From NCBI GenBank assembly GCA_009760855.2, contig WPIO01000014.1, positions 6,367,001 to 6,431,000 of the forward strand: 64,000 bases of DNA. The letters run 5' to 3'. Positions 26,796-37,954 of the stretch are shown here, in pieces (positions within the stretch are counted from its first letter, which is position 1; each line of letters starts with the position of its first letter). Made by a program: the position numbers and the translations under genes. The DNA is from Cristatella mucedo (taxonomy: Eukaryota > Bryozoa > Phylactolaemata > Cristatellidae). Below the pieces are notes generated by a model. That model saw only the letters and a program-made list of their open reading frames with translations, was not told the DNA's origin and ran no database searches.

Positions 26796-27149
26796 GAGAT
26801 CTAACTGACGGTTGGTACTGCTGCTGTACAGCTGGGCTACAACTGGGCAATGCTCAAGCTGGATCTAAGGAATAGCTATGCACTGCGGCTGTAGCCCGCT
26901 GCTGGGTGAGCCAAAGGTGCTTAAGTAGATGGTCTGAGAGGCAGAGGCGAAATCTACCTACTTTTACGAGGTAAGTATTTGACCACTTTGCCTACTGATC
27001 ACTCTTGGCAGCTACTTGGTCGGTCCTCGGCCGTTAAGACCAAGTAGTGCGTACCCTACTGCAAACTGGGTCTGTAATTCTTTGTTGCTTCAGCATCAGC
27101 GCCTTCCGCGATGAGAATGCATAAAGCAGGCAGCCGTTTCATTCATTCT

Positions 27150-27730
27150 TTATGTTGCAGAGCCAGTTTTGGCCAAGCGAGGCGAACCTGTCACCGTTTG
27201 CGACGGCAGGTGGCAGGATCTGCCTCTGCCTGCATACGCAATCGCGACATGTGTCTCGCCTACGACTGAGGGCAGTTGCCCCGAATAACTAGCTAGCGGC
27301 TTCCCTTGGTGGGTTCGGACTGAGACGAAACCCTTCGTTAGCTGATCGCGTTGTCCATCATTCGTGATGGACTCATTGGCACCGGTGTCGAGCTTCATCG
27401 CTGGCGGCTAGCCATTTGCTAGTACGTGCACGTGGTACCGTCAGCATGTCCGCAGAAATAGCACCATTCGTGTTTGACTCAAGTTCGATAGCGGTCTGGA
27501 GCTCAGCCTGATCAGGCTGCCAATGCTGCTGGATCGCGTAACCTGGAATGAGCCACTAGTCGTCGTAGCTGGCCGAAAATGACTTATTTCCTTTACTAAT
27601 AGTCTTCAGGTGTCCATTCTTGAAACATTTCTGGCACACACTGTTGCGAAATCTGCAGTCTTTTCTCGTGTGTGACCGAGGCGGCCACAGCAACAAAGTT
27701 CGCAGAAGCGCGACCAATTTCACTAACAGG
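27150..27730 (-). pseudogene. Gypsy-like retroelement remnant: gag zinc knuckle and protease
   Basis: On the minus strand, about 27,600-27,690 encodes a Cys/His-knuckle-like block (HTRKDCRFRNSVCQKCFKNG), one knuckle damaged and the second with CxxC and GH spacing. Downstream, from 27,398, a frame starts with MKLDTGANESI, the DTGA active-site motif of retroviral-type aspartic proteases. It continues with a GKPL and GETHVAIAY pattern typical of Gypsy proteases. The segments are in different frames, and no reverse transcriptase or flanking LTR was identified. It is a dead internal fragment. Confidence 0.65.
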
Positions 27731-27823
27731 TACATTGGAAGCATTCACTAGGAGCAGAGCGTGCGGCGAGAGCGGTGGTGCATGAGTAACTTGAAAACTA
27801 ACAAACTAAATAAATAAATCCTA

Positions 27824-27990
27824 GCTGAATAAACCGCCTCTTTTGTATAGCGACAGAAGAGCCTTTACGGCTATCACAACCGCTTGCAGTGGCGATAAAG
27901 AATCGCCCTCCGCAGGAATCGAACCCACGACCTGGGCACCAAGGTCGTGAAAGCAACCGCCTTACCTAGTGTGCCATCAGAGTAACATAG
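27824..27990 (-). mobile_element. SINE family 1, nearly full length, minus strand
   Basis: The plus strand reads the tail first ('tagctgaataaaccgcctct', 'tttgtatagcgacagaagag'), then the B box 'ggaatcgaacccacgacctg' and an A-box-like region near 27,975. It lies beside the Gypsy remnant, transcribed in the same direction. Confidence 0.85.
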
Positions 27991-28563
27991 TCCACACCAG
28001 TGTAGCGTCCACGACTGTCGCCATATTCGCAGGACGGCAAGTACTAATAGCTTTGGCGGAATCTGTTATGACACCGAAAGCTGTTGTCTGTGCTTTTATC
28101 TACCAGCCCACAAACCGCACGATCTTTGAACGCTTCGTCCAGGAGAGACATTTAAGTCGAACTATGGAGAAGACGCCGCAGTGCGCTGCACACTAAGTCA
28201 GAGATGCATTCATCGCTGAGCTGGCGTCACAAATCGAGTCGGAAGTGCTCAGCGATTAGAGGCGGCATTGGGGCACTGCGATTTTCCAAAGCTGTACGCA
28301 GCTCGTCGCGAGCACGAAGTTCTCGGGTTCCTGCTCGGCGCCGCAGGATTTATCAGCGTCCCGGAGACCCACGGAACCTGGAAAGCTCGGCACTAGCCAT
28401 CCGGCCGGTCTGTTTCGTGCTATGGAAAATCGCTAACAATTTTTCACGAATCACGAATGTCTTCTCCATCTTCGAATCGTTCAAAGAAACGTTGTTGAGG
28501 CCCCCTGTCACAGCGATGACGTTTGCCAAATAGCGCGGCAGCGGCACGCGAACCAGTTGGTTC

Positions 28564-28602
28564 GGGGGGGGCCAGTTGGCTGACTGGCCCCGGGGGGGGG
28601 GG
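28564..28602. repeat. Hairpin framed by G8 and G11 runs
   Basis: A 9-bp inverted repeat, GGGGCCAGT and ACTGGCCCC with a 6-base loop, sits between a G8 run (28,564-28,571) and a G11 run (28,592-28,602). The strand asymmetry could allow both a hairpin and a G-quadruplex. Confidence 0.8.
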
Positions 28603-28714
28603 AGAGCCAGACGCTGTAGGGGCCCAGGGCAACGAGGCCCCCTCTACCGAGGCTTGTCTGTAGCACTTCCTGACCCAGGCCGCTGGATCGAGGCTTGCAA
28701 AAATGTGCAACCCT

Positions 28715-28815
28715 TTGCACGCCCACCGCAAGCGGGAGTGATATCCGCTAGGGCTCCTTTGCAGCTAAATAAGCGAGGCTTCTGAATCAGCTGACCTTTA
28801 TTTTTTATTTTAATG
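28715..28815 (+). mobile_element. SINE family 1, 3' half
   Basis: Has the body ('ccgcaagcgggagtgatatc', 'ctcctttgcagctaaataag') and tail ('cgaggcttctgaatcagctg'), ending in TTTATTTT-type sequence. The head is absent. Confidence 0.75.
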
Positions 28816-29269
28816 AGCTTCTCCGAGACATTTGAGACGGCTCTCGCGTTCCGACTGCCGCAAGTGGCTTGCAAAGTACTGAGTGCGGTCACATAGTTTT
28901 GCGTCATTGTGGCAGGATTGTCAGACCGGCGCAAGAGTCACACCGGTCACCGAGGCGTCAGCGATCGAGCCGGGCAGGTTGCCCCGCGGGCGGTTCCGCG
29001 ATTAAAAACTGCGGCGGACTGCTTCTGCCTTCTCGCGTATATGCAGAATACAGTAATGTCGCTGCCAAGGCAGCGGAAATAAACCCTGCTTGCACTTACG
29101 CATGTAAATAAAATTATACTTCGAATTACAATACCGATAAAAAACCCAAATTACTTCATCAAAGATAGATAGATAGTGGCAGTGTGAGAGGGAGGCAAAG
29201 CGAAATTCAATTGTATCGACGGGGTAATTTACATGGCGTCGGAAGAGCATAACTGGAGCATTTTACCCA

Positions 29270-29375
29270 CACTTGCTCACTTGCGGCAGCGATGCAGGAC
29301 TGCCTGCTGGAGGACTCGAACTCACGACCTGGGTCGTGAAGTGCGAGCAGCACATTACCTCTGAGCCAAGACCTG
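29270..29375 (-). mobile_element. SINE family 1 head, minus strand
   Basis: The reversed B box 'ggactcgaactcacgacctg' is followed by 'ggtcgtgaagtgcgagcagc' and an A-box-like region near 29,355 ('tacctctgagccaag'). The 3' body is poorly preserved. Confidence 0.6.
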
Positions 29376-29827
29376 TGAGATGTACTTCGTATATCCAAGT
29401 GTGCCTTGGCATATCCTTTCGATATCCCGAGTAACATCAACTCTAATGATAAATTACTGTGCAGCAATGGAAGCCGGTTGCCGCACAAGAAAAGACGGAG
29501 ATACTATATCCGTCTTCTAAGCATTTGTGAAACCCCTGAAGTGACACAAAGGTCCGTTTAGCTAGTCATTTTTGCAGTTCGCTGGTTGGAAGCACCGAGA
29601 ATGCTCGGGAATGTGAAAATTGCTGTCGGACACTTATTCGTTAGCTAGCAGGCATAGATCATGATTCAAGTTCATAATGCTAATCATTCCTTGGGCAGTG
29701 CCTATAGTTTACGTCGTTGAGAGCATATGGCCGTACAAAAACAAGACCAACGAGTTTCTTACTATGAATGGCTAAAATTGGCACTAATCTCTTTGTATCT
29801 CCTGTTTTCGCAATAGGCATTGACATG

Positions 29828-30012
29828 GAAAGTGCTGAGAAAGAGATTAAGTTTTCTGAGTGTGATATACAAATGTATATTATTATTACAGATAGACAGA
29901 CAGATAGATAGATAAGTAGATAGATGTACAGATAAATAGCTAGATAGATAGATAAGTAGATAGATAGGTTGGTAGGTAAGTAAGTAGTTAGATAGACAGA
30001 TAGATTAGAGCC
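29828..30012 (+). repeat. LINE family B tail running into a GATA/GACA microsatellite
   Basis: The tail 'gaaagtgctgagaaagagat' and 'tgtgatatacaaatgtatat', with ATT repeats (29,828-29,887), leads directly into GATA, GACA and GTAGATA tetranucleotide repeats to about 30,012. The microsatellite may have seeded in the LINE tail. Confidence 0.75.
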
Positions 30013-30059
30013 ATCTAATCTATCAATCTATCTTTCTGTTTATCTATATATAGAGAGAG

Positions 30060-31770
30060 ATAGTAAAATCAGAGGCAGAAGGAGTCGTCTGTTCGGTGGC
30101 GTTTCGGCCGATCATCTTAGTCCTACGTCCAGTAACTCGATCGTGAACTCAGCTTTCTGCATTTCTTGCTTTTGAGGGCAACCTTGGACCGCAGTCGCTG
30201 CTGCTGCGTAGCTCTGGTGAAATAGATGAGCCTCAAACCGTGGCTTGCGATGACGTCACATGACAGGGCTTGAAAGGAGCCTAAAATATCTGTACGACGG
30301 TTGCGATCGGCGGCGGCAAGTTTGAGCTGCTCCCAGCAGCTGCGCTAATAGGCCGAGTGCCATCGCCAGTGGGCGCTGGCGCCGAAGCTCCCGCACTCGA
30401 TCGGCCTCGAGAGTTAAGAGACGAGGTTGCGACGAGCCGTCTTTAATCGCGGCGTCCGTAGGACGGTGCAAACGTTCTAATCATTCTCGGGGAGGGGCGT
30501 GTGCTCCGCTGGCGCGGCGGCCGTTTTTCTAGCATTACAATTACGAATGCGTCGTCGCGCGAGCGATATTTCTTTGAAGTCGGAATTCTTTCCCGCTTAC
30601 TGGCCACGGCCGGCCGTGCGAGCCAGCGGCGATTTGAGCCGCTTGCGCCGCACGCTGCTGTTTGCATCAGCATCTGAGGCACCGGCTCCGGAAAGTGTTG
30701 GCTAGCCTAATTAAACCGTGCTTACATTTCCGAGGTATGAGAGCTGCAGCACCCGCTGAGTCAACAACATTATCGCGGCTAAGTGACTTCATCGCCGCCG
30801 ACATGGCCGGTCTGACCGGTGCTTACAGCAGGTGCCCGCATTTGCATCGCAGCGGTCGCCCTTGCGCGGTATGCTTGCCGGCGTCGGCCTGTCTGCGGCG
30901 TCGATAGCCTAACGCACTTTAGAGAGCTGCCCTGGAGCGCGGCCCGATCTTTCGCTGCGGCAGGCGCCGCCGCCGCTGCCTCTGCCGCCGCCCCATCGCT
31001 CGACCAGCAGGGATTTCCACGAACTACATTCGCCGCCTTCGTTGAATCTTATTTTCTGCCCAAGCTCAAGCCGATAGGTGGCAGCCGACGAGAAGGCGAA
31101 GTGCACCGCAGTGATTCAAAGCCACTGAGGAGGCGACGGCGGCGGCAAAGCGCAAATACTAGGCCGGCTCAGAGCCGTATTTAGCGCGTTTAGCGCGGCA
31201 GCTCGCTGCCAGCTGCCGCTCGAACAGCTAAACGCTCCGGCGCAGCGGCGGATTTAGACGCAGCCGGCCGCAATGTTTACCGTCGCGCGATTGGCGGATT
31301 GCCGGTTTAGCCGGCGTCGCAAGTAAATATGCTGCCCTCGTGATTGATGCTCGCGGTTTACGGCAAAGCGAGGGCCGCATAGCATCGAGATTACAGCCGA
31401 CGGCCAAAATACGCCGCTACGGACCGCTCGCAAACCGTTGGGGGGGGGGGGGGAATGAGCTCGGGCTATCGAAGCGCCGCGTGGTGGGCTCGCTGTTGCT
31501 AGTCACCATGTGCCCCTCTCGGACGCGCAGACTCGGGCCTCGGTCCGCGAAGAGCTACGAGGAGCCGCCGTACGTCACCGGACGAGCTAGCTGCGTTGCT
31601 GCGCTCTCTATTTAAAGGCCAGAGTGGGCGCTTGGTCGCCGCCTGGACACTCGATAGCCCCCTATACCACCTACGATGCCGCACTGCCCTCTCCGTGGCG
31701 GGGGAGGGGTGGCGGGCGTCCAGTGGTGCGGTGTAACCAGGATTAGCTTGCCGTTCTGGCCCTGGGGTCT
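30060..31770. other. GC-rich stretch, no gene recognised
   Basis: CpG-rich DNA with overlapping compositional frames on both strands, including a 121-codon plus-strand frame at 30,819-31,184. It includes a G14 run at 31,440-31,453. A TATA-like CTATTTAAAGG occurs near 31,609 but no supported exon follows. No domain was recognised. Confidence 0.4.
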
Positions 31771-31774
31771 TAGT

Positions 31775-31935
31775 CCAGGGTTAAGCTACTCGCTCTTCAC
31801 GACCCAAAGCCACGGATTCGGGTCCTGCAGCGGATGAACCTTTATTGCCCACTATAAGCGGCGGTGAGGAGGGCCGCCGCTACGGCTCTTCTGCCGCTAA
31901 ACAAGCGAGGCTCTTTAATCAGCCAACTTCAACGC
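31775..31935 (+). mobile_element. SINE family 1
   Basis: B box region ('cacggattcgggtcctgcag'), body ('gctacggctcttctgccgct') and tail ('aaacaagcgaggctctttaa', then 'tcagcca'). The middle is diverged, with a short GGCGG-rich expansion. Confidence 0.75.
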
Positions 31936-32828
31936 TTGCCAAGCGGCCGCACTTCCGGGCGCAGAGTAAAGGTTTTGCTTTGCAGAAATCTTGAGCCAGG
32001 GCTAAAAACATGCCAGCATGGCGTTAATTCTGCGTACACTTTAAGGTACAGTAAAGTTATCGCGATTCTAAGAGAGCGACTAAACAAACAGAATTGTCAA
32101 GTTTTAAAATTTTTCACGACAAGTCTAAAGATGCCAGCGAGCGCCATGGTCGCGCAAGTCCGGCTGGTTCGCGTCGGGGTGCACGTTTTTTCCACTCGAG
32201 TTCCCCGCGGCGCTTCGCGTGAGCTGAGCTTTAGCCTCTGTCTGTCGAAATGGGACGAATGACATTTTTTTGCCAGTGCTAAAGAGCCTCGGTCTGGGCA
32301 GAGCGCTGCTTCGCTAGACTTTTTACCTCAGAGACGGAGCGCAGCTAGGCGGCTGTTTTGCAGCAGGTGGCTACTAAAGATTTTTGGATTGGTTTACGAA
32401 AGCCTGCCGGGCAGACAGGCTTCGGGGTATCATCTTTAGGCTTTAAAAACTATGATAATCTGAATAGAGAGTGTCAACAATAAGGTCACCGAGTAGCGTT
32501 CTAGTGGTATGGATAGTTAGAATTCCCTAAAATGGCGTAACCAATTTTTAAGAAGGGGATACAAAGATTATTATCAATAAATGCACGTAGATTATCATAC
32601 TATTTTCTACGACGGGCAGTTTGGAGGTGGCTCTCAGAAAAAACCACTTCTTCATTTGAAAATAAAAGGAGAGGCAAGCGAAGCGTCGACGGATATCCCA
32701 CGGTCGCAGAGGCGGAGTTTCCGGGACTGTTTCTAACGGTTGCCACCTGGCCCCTGGGATGATGAAAATAAGGCTCTCAGAGCTCTCACTCCAAGATTAT
32801 CTCTTAGGGCTGCTCTCCTGTCAGGAAG

Positions 32829-33008
32829 CCATGATGGCTCACTAGGTAAGGTGGTTGCTTTTCACTACCTCGGTACCGAGGTCGTAGGTTCGAATCCTGT
32901 GGTGGGCGATCCTTTATCGCCATCTGCAAGCGATGGTGATAGCCGTAAAGCCTCTTCTGTGGCTATACAAAAGAGGCTGTTGAATCAGCTAGTTACATAT
33001 ACATTTAT
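32829..33008 (+). mobile_element. SINE family 1, best-preserved copy
   Basis: A-box-like 'atgatggctcactaggtaag' at the start and B box 'gtaggttcgaatcctgtggt' about 55 bases later show a tRNA-derived RNA polymerase III promoter. The body follows ('gggcgatcctttatcgccat', 'ctgcaagcgatggtgatagc', 'cttctgtggctatacaaaag') and the end is 'ggctgttgaatcagctagtt'. There is no poly(A), and the tail does not match either LINE family seen here. Confidence 0.85.
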
Positions 33009-33596
33009 GCACATAAACTGCATGACAACTCAACTTTTAAATCAGCTCTAAGTCCTGATCAGCAGTGACGGTCTGGGGGGGGCTAGCGTCAGCAATTCGT
33101 CTAAGGATGCTAACATTCAACCAGGACGTTCTAGCTTGTTCTAGTACGGGGGGAGTGTAGAGAGGCCCAACGGAGCAGTATCTATTGAGTCATTAGCCTC
33201 GCTCCTTAAGAAAGCCCGACAGACCTGTCCGGTGGTCATCGTAATTGGCCAAGAGCTTCAGAATTTAGTTTATAACATAACTGGATAAACGTGCGAAGCG
33301 GCCCTGGAGGCTTTCTGGCGGTGCACATTAAAGATGCCTCTCTAGAATGAGTATCCAGTTTTTTCCTTTACATGGGGCTCCACAGGCTGCTATGGCAGCG
33401 ATCGCACCGGCGCAGTATCGTGCGTTCGGTGTCGCTACAGAGCGATGATAGCGTTTCATAAAGGGCGTACCATTTTTGAGTTTCTTCTATATAATTAGTT
33501 TTTAAATGAGAGGCCTGCCAAGATGCACGAAAGCGAACGCATGAAATAGCAGCAAGAGCTAAAATAACAAGTTTTAAGAGAGGCCGAGAGCTTTTT

Positions 33597-33762
33597 CCGT
33601 GATAGCGCAGGAGCCTGGGTGCTCGCTCGTCACGAACGAGGTCGTGGCTTCGAATCCGACAGTGGGCGATTCTTTATTGCCATCTGCAAGCGGTAGTAAT
33701 AGCCATTAAAGCTCTTCTGCCGCTATACAAATGAGGCTGTCTAATCAGATAAGATTTTTCGG
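33597..33762 (+). mobile_element. SINE family 1, nearly full length
   Basis: A-box-like start near 33,600, B box 'gtggcttcgaatccgacagt', body 'gggcgattctttattgccat', and tail 'caaatgaggctgtctaatca'. Same orientation as the neighbouring copies at 32,829, 33,835 and 34,434. Confidence 0.85.
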
Positions 33763-33834
33763 AGCAGATTTTGAGGAGAAAACGTCCGTGACCTTTTGTC
33801 CCACCCCTCGAGGTTTAGTCCCCCCCCGTACCGA

Positions 33835-33905
33835 AATCCTGCGACTGCGCGAGGTGGTTCCGCCGCCATACAAATGAAGAAAAATCAGCTACCTTTTTTT
33901 ACTGC
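33835..33905 (+). mobile_element. SINE family 1, 3' end fragment
   Basis: 'ggttccgccgccatacaaat' and 'aaatcagctacctttttttt' match the last third of the family. It lies about 75 bases after the previous copy. Confidence 0.6.
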
Positions 33906-33979
33906 TAATGCAAAATGAAGATTTCCCTCATAGATTCAATCCATACCAGCAGACTAACTACGTTAGCGTTAATAACTGT

Positions 33980-34070
33980 AAAATAATAATAATGAGCCAT
34001 TAGTAAACTGCCCTCCGAGAACTTAATGTCTTTCCAGGCTCTTTTTAACTCACTGCAAGATAGACAGTAC
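33980..34070 (-). mobile_element. LINE family B 3' tail fragment
   Basis: ATA/AAT repeats followed by 'ccctccgagaacttaatgtc' and 'tttccaggctctttttaact', the reverse complement of the family B end. Confidence 0.7.
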
Positions 34071-34384
34071 TCCAGGCTTAGTGACAGGAACAGTATCAAA
34101 GCTGTAAAAGAAAACAAGTCAATCTCTTCGGCTAGCTAAAACAGCAAAGTAGATGTTCATGTTATCATTGGCACAATTATCTAAATAGTAAAGCACACTC
34201 TCGCGTTTCTAATTCTAATTATGCACGCACATCATATAGAATAATTGCAAGAAAATTGGTTGGCTAATCCCCCGGCTGATTTGCTGTCATGCGTCTTTCA
34301 AACTTTCTGGGTCACACCAACACTGGAGTTCGAACCGGTGGAACATACCGCAACGCTGACCCACGGGTTTTTAATGAGCCCACC

Positions 34385-34605
34385 TTTGAATACTGAGGTC
34401 GCGGGCTCGAGCCTTTCAGCCTATTTGAAGAGCATGGCCCTGGAGGTAAGGTGTTCGCTCTTCATGCACGAGATCATGGGTTCGAATACTGCAATTGGGC
34501 GATTATTTATCGCCAAAAGCAAGCGGTGATGATAGCCGACAGAGCTCTTTTGCCGCAATACAAACGAGGCTGTCAAATTAGCTAAACATTTTTTCTCTTC
34601 ATGTG
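34385..34605 (+). mobile_element. SINE family 2 head fragment followed by SINE family 1
   Basis: A piece of the family 2 head ('gaggtcgcgggctcgagcct', about 34,396) ends at 34,432. A nearly full family 1 copy follows: A box near 34,436, B box 'catgggttcgaatactgcaa', tail 'caaacgaggctgtcaaatta'. The junction looks like one SINE inserted at or next to the other. Confidence 0.75.
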
Positions 34606-34609
34606 CTAT

Positions 34610-35560
34610 ACAAAATAATAATTATATTTATTTATCCTAGTTGAGTGAGATTTTGAAACTGCTAAAAATAATAGCGATACAGCGTGTTATCATAACAGCT
34701 AAGAACGGACTATATCTATGGCTTAGAAAGTCTTAATGAACACCGGAAGTGAGATTGAGTCAGTGATACGTTATGGCTGGTGCTGTAAACATGTGGCCCG
34801 CCAGTGACACTGGAAAACACCGCTCTAGGCTAAGGACACAGACTGGTTATTAAGGTATGTACATTGTCGATTGCTGCAGTGTCCTGCTGCCGTTGGCTCA
34901 CTCGAGTATATCGACACCAAACTTAGTGCTCATTAGCCTTATTCGAGGTGCTGGCTCCACCAGCGCATGCTTTTACCAGTGTCTACTTGGACTAGCACTC
35001 GTCACGTACGCTGTGTTAATGGCGAAGCATTTTTTTTACTAGCCGCTTCCGCGCGTTTGCAAAAATACGGCAAGCTTGCGCATGCTATAGCTGAATTATC
35101 AGTCGTGCGTCCAATTTAAAAGAATCACTGCATCGTTGGGTTGAAAATCCAAAGACACGCGAGCGCGCTCGCGTCGTTTGGCTATTTTGAGATGATGACA
35201 CTGTCGTTGGATTATGCGCTGTTGCGATTTATGACAATGGTATATAAGTAACGGGCGGCAAAGGCCCGGGAGTTAGGTCGAGGACTACGGGCGGGCAGTC
35301 GCGTAATGGCCCGATGCGGCGTCCGTGTGAATAGACGTCTTTGAGCCCGCTTCGGTGTTATCGAGTACCTGCTGCTTAGAGAATGTCAAACTACACGTCA
35401 GACGAACGTCGGAGCCGTGCTCTATGGTAGCAAGCGAGTGGGCTCTTCCTGTTGTGACCCGTCAGGCAGCTCTAGGTGGTGACAGCATGCAGCAGAGTCT
35501 TGGGCTGCAAGTTGGCTCACTTTTGCCCCACATTTTTGCGAGCTAATTCTCCCTGTCAGG
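34610..35560. other. No gene; possible solo-LTR-like segment and an 18-bp palindrome
   Basis: A perfect 18-bp palindrome of alternating purine/pyrimidine character (ACGCGAGCGCGCTCGCGT) lies at 35,157-35,174. About 65 bases on, TATATAAG (about 35,241) is followed by GC-rich sequence and 'gtgaatagacgtctttgagc' near 35,326. That arrangement is seen in Gypsy LTRs, but no second LTR, primer-binding site or TG...CA ends could be defined. Confidence 0.3.
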
Positions 35561-37370
35561 GCCCGTAAATGGACGTCCTCAATTGGTTAGTTCTGGTTAA
35601 TTCAGTCAATCCAATTCACGCCAATCAGGTCTGGTCAATTCTAGGTGTACGGGTTAGTAAGTGGAGCGCACGTACTGTTTGCGAGTAGGCTCCGCGTGAA
35701 TTAAACTCTCGGCCGCTCGCAGCTGCTGAAGCGTGCTGAGCGTGTTGGACTCTGCTGATGCCAGTCAGCATCTTTCTAGGTGGCATGCGATTTCAGAATG
35801 GAAGAAGTATTGGCTCATTTGAAGCAGAAACAAAGGGGCTGGTAGATTTCAAGCAGACTTTTAGACGTGCTGTATTGGCTCTTCCATCAAGTACTCACTG
35901 AATTACTCATTGAAATGAATGCTGAAAATGATGTCAGTCCAACCGCGAGATAATCCGAATGTGAACTCGCTTACGCTCGTCAGTGAAAAGATTTACATGG
36001 CTCGGTCGGCCCATTTCTTCGATCGCCACTGCGAGCGTGGTTCCTTAAACCAATCGTCGAGCCAAACGGCTGGTTGCGCAACGCAGGCAAAGCACTCTCC
36101 CCAAGTACGAGAGCCGTGGCACTCGGGGCGGCGCAACGGACCGAGCCCGTATGCTCGGCGTCGAGCTAACTCTGCGGCACAGCGCCTGCGAGGGCCGGAT
36201 ACATAGCTAGTGCGCACGGGGAGACGGGCACGTGCAGTGCAGTGGTCAAATCGTCTGGCGACCTATTCTCAGCTGCTCGTCCCGCTCGTCAAACTTGCAC
36301 GCAGTCTCGCAGGATGCCGCTCTCGCCACACCCATCCGGCCTCCGAGCATTATGAAGGCGTGCATATTCCGATTGAACTTGAGAAAAAAGTTCTCTGCCC
36401 TTTAAAGGGTATTCGGCCGAACTCGGGCAGACATGCCCCCAGCGTCCGCTGACGCAAGCCGTTGCGTCATATCCTACGAGCGCCAGGAATCCTCGCCAGC
36501 AGCGTCTCCTGCTTTGCTCATCCTCAGCTGCAGAAGAGGTCGATGCCAGACGACGCCCGGGGGCGAGGCTGCGTTCGCACAACTACTCTCAACTGCGCTA
36601 CCGGCTGCTCTCGTCTGCGCTGCCATCGTTCCTCCTCGGCGGCGGCGGTGCTGCTACTCTTCTCGAGCAGCTACTGCTTGTATTACCCCGGCTCGGATAG
36701 TTGTGCTCACTGAATCACTTGATCTCTTTGAGATCCGCTCGAGCCCCTCCCTCCTCTCTTTTTCATAAAACTGAACCAGCAGGACTGAAAAGCTGGCTTG
36801 AACTCCGTCAAGCCGCTGCTAGTGGCAAAATATGGACACCATCTCGTTGCCAGATTGGTCATGAGAATCAACTAATACCAAGCTAAGGCAGGCTACTAAG
36901 CAGGCTTTTATCGATGCATCTCCGCCCCTAAAGCGAACGTTTCTAGTCTCCAGCCGATAGTGGTCTGGTGGCTGCACGCCGCGTTCACGTGTCGCTCCCA
37001 TGGATGATGAGTGTGATTCGTGGCTTAGTGTTAACTTACTTACCACAAGCTCGGATTGAAATGATATCGTATAACGCCTGATCGCGGAGCATGCATACAT
37101 ACATACGCTTTTGTGCACAATGCCTAAAGCGCTGAGCATGCGTACGTACAGTGCATATATGCTATGGCTCGGGTTGAGATCGAGATGATTCGCATGACTC
37201 GAGTTGAGAGAGGCTGTATCGACGGACCGATGATTTACTTTACTAGATTTGTCTTGCACTTTCCAGCGTTCAGGCAGGGCTAATAAAAGTCAATAATATT
37301 CCACTGGCTTATAATTGACAGCGTAATCCGGGCTGACACTGCGATTAGGCCTCACTTCCCAGCCGATATC
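35561..37370. other. No gene recognised
   Basis: Moderately GC-rich between 36,000 and 36,700, with overlapping compositional frames of up to 146 codons. No domain, signal peptide or splice-supported exon was found. Confidence 0.35.
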
Positions 37371-37379
37371 TGACAGAGC

Positions 37380-37387
37380 TATATAAG
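37380..37387 (+). promoter_or_regulatory. TATA box candidate upstream of the 37,583 ORF
   Basis: TATATAAG, with a predicted start near 37,412 and a leader of about 170 bases before the ATG at 37,583. It is not within a recognised SINE copy. Confidence 0.3.
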
Positions 37388-37582
37388 CAAAGTGCGTTTT
37401 CACGGACTGGCTGCAAGTGGTGGGTAAGAACAAAGGCAGCATTTACAGTGGAAATAGCCGTGTGCATGCAGCCTATTTGTTGAGTTTGTGCGGGCAGTCG
37501 CGAAAAGCAAAAGATTGAGTCAACAATGCGACCGGTGATATATTAAGGTATGAAGGAAGCCTCGAGATAACTTCTGACTCTC

Positions 37583-37825
37583 ATGGCCGATCCTGGCCCG
37601 GAGAATGTCAAAGAGTGTATTATTGAGTCAGCTTCTACGTCGACTTCAGCCAACGCTGCACGTTATCGCGGTACAGCGAACCCAACACCATTTATTGCAA
37701 AGCAGTTGAGATTGCGGCTTCAGCTTTGTCGAGCTTGTGGAATCGGGCAAGTGGCATTACGTACCACTGACATAAGATCTTCCGTTCAACCTTCGATGGT
37801 GCGATGGAGTTTTGACCTCTTGTAG
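37583..37825 (+). CDS. Uncharacterised 80-residue ORF or first exon
   Basis: Not recognised. It starts MADPGPENVKECIIES with G at +4 of the ATG, and continues Ser/Thr-rich then Arg/Leu-rich to a stop at 37,825. A TATA box lies about 200 bases upstream. It could be a first coding exon: a GT dinucleotide near residue 30 is a possible but weak donor. It could instead be the N-terminus of a retroelement gag protein behind an LTR, or chance. No continuation was found. Confidence 0.25.
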   Translation: MADPGPENVKECIIESASTSTSANAARYRGTANPTPFIAKQLRLRLQLCRACGIGQVALRTTDIRSSVQPSMVRWSFDLL

Positions 37826-37954
37826 TTAGAGTTTCTTCTTAGAGTTTCCCTTTTGGGACGCTTAGTCCTTTAAAAATCCGCCTGAAGGTTATGCTACATG
37901 CTTGCCTCTGGTTTTTACGGTTTGTATCTGATGAATGAATAAAAAAAATATAAT

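Noticed and set aside
28353-28547. Gag-like coding on the minus strand upstream of the Gypsy remnant
   Set aside because: The frame is in the right orientation and place but shows no recognisable gag motif, and the overlapping plus-strand frame is equally open. I could not support it.
29885-30060. CRISPR-like or regulated tandem repeat
   Set aside because: It is a GATA/GACA tetranucleotide microsatellite without spacers.
32829-33008. Functional tRNA gene
   Set aside because: A and B boxes are present but the acceptor stem does not close and a long unrelated body follows. The same unit is repeated about fifteen times, so it is a SINE.
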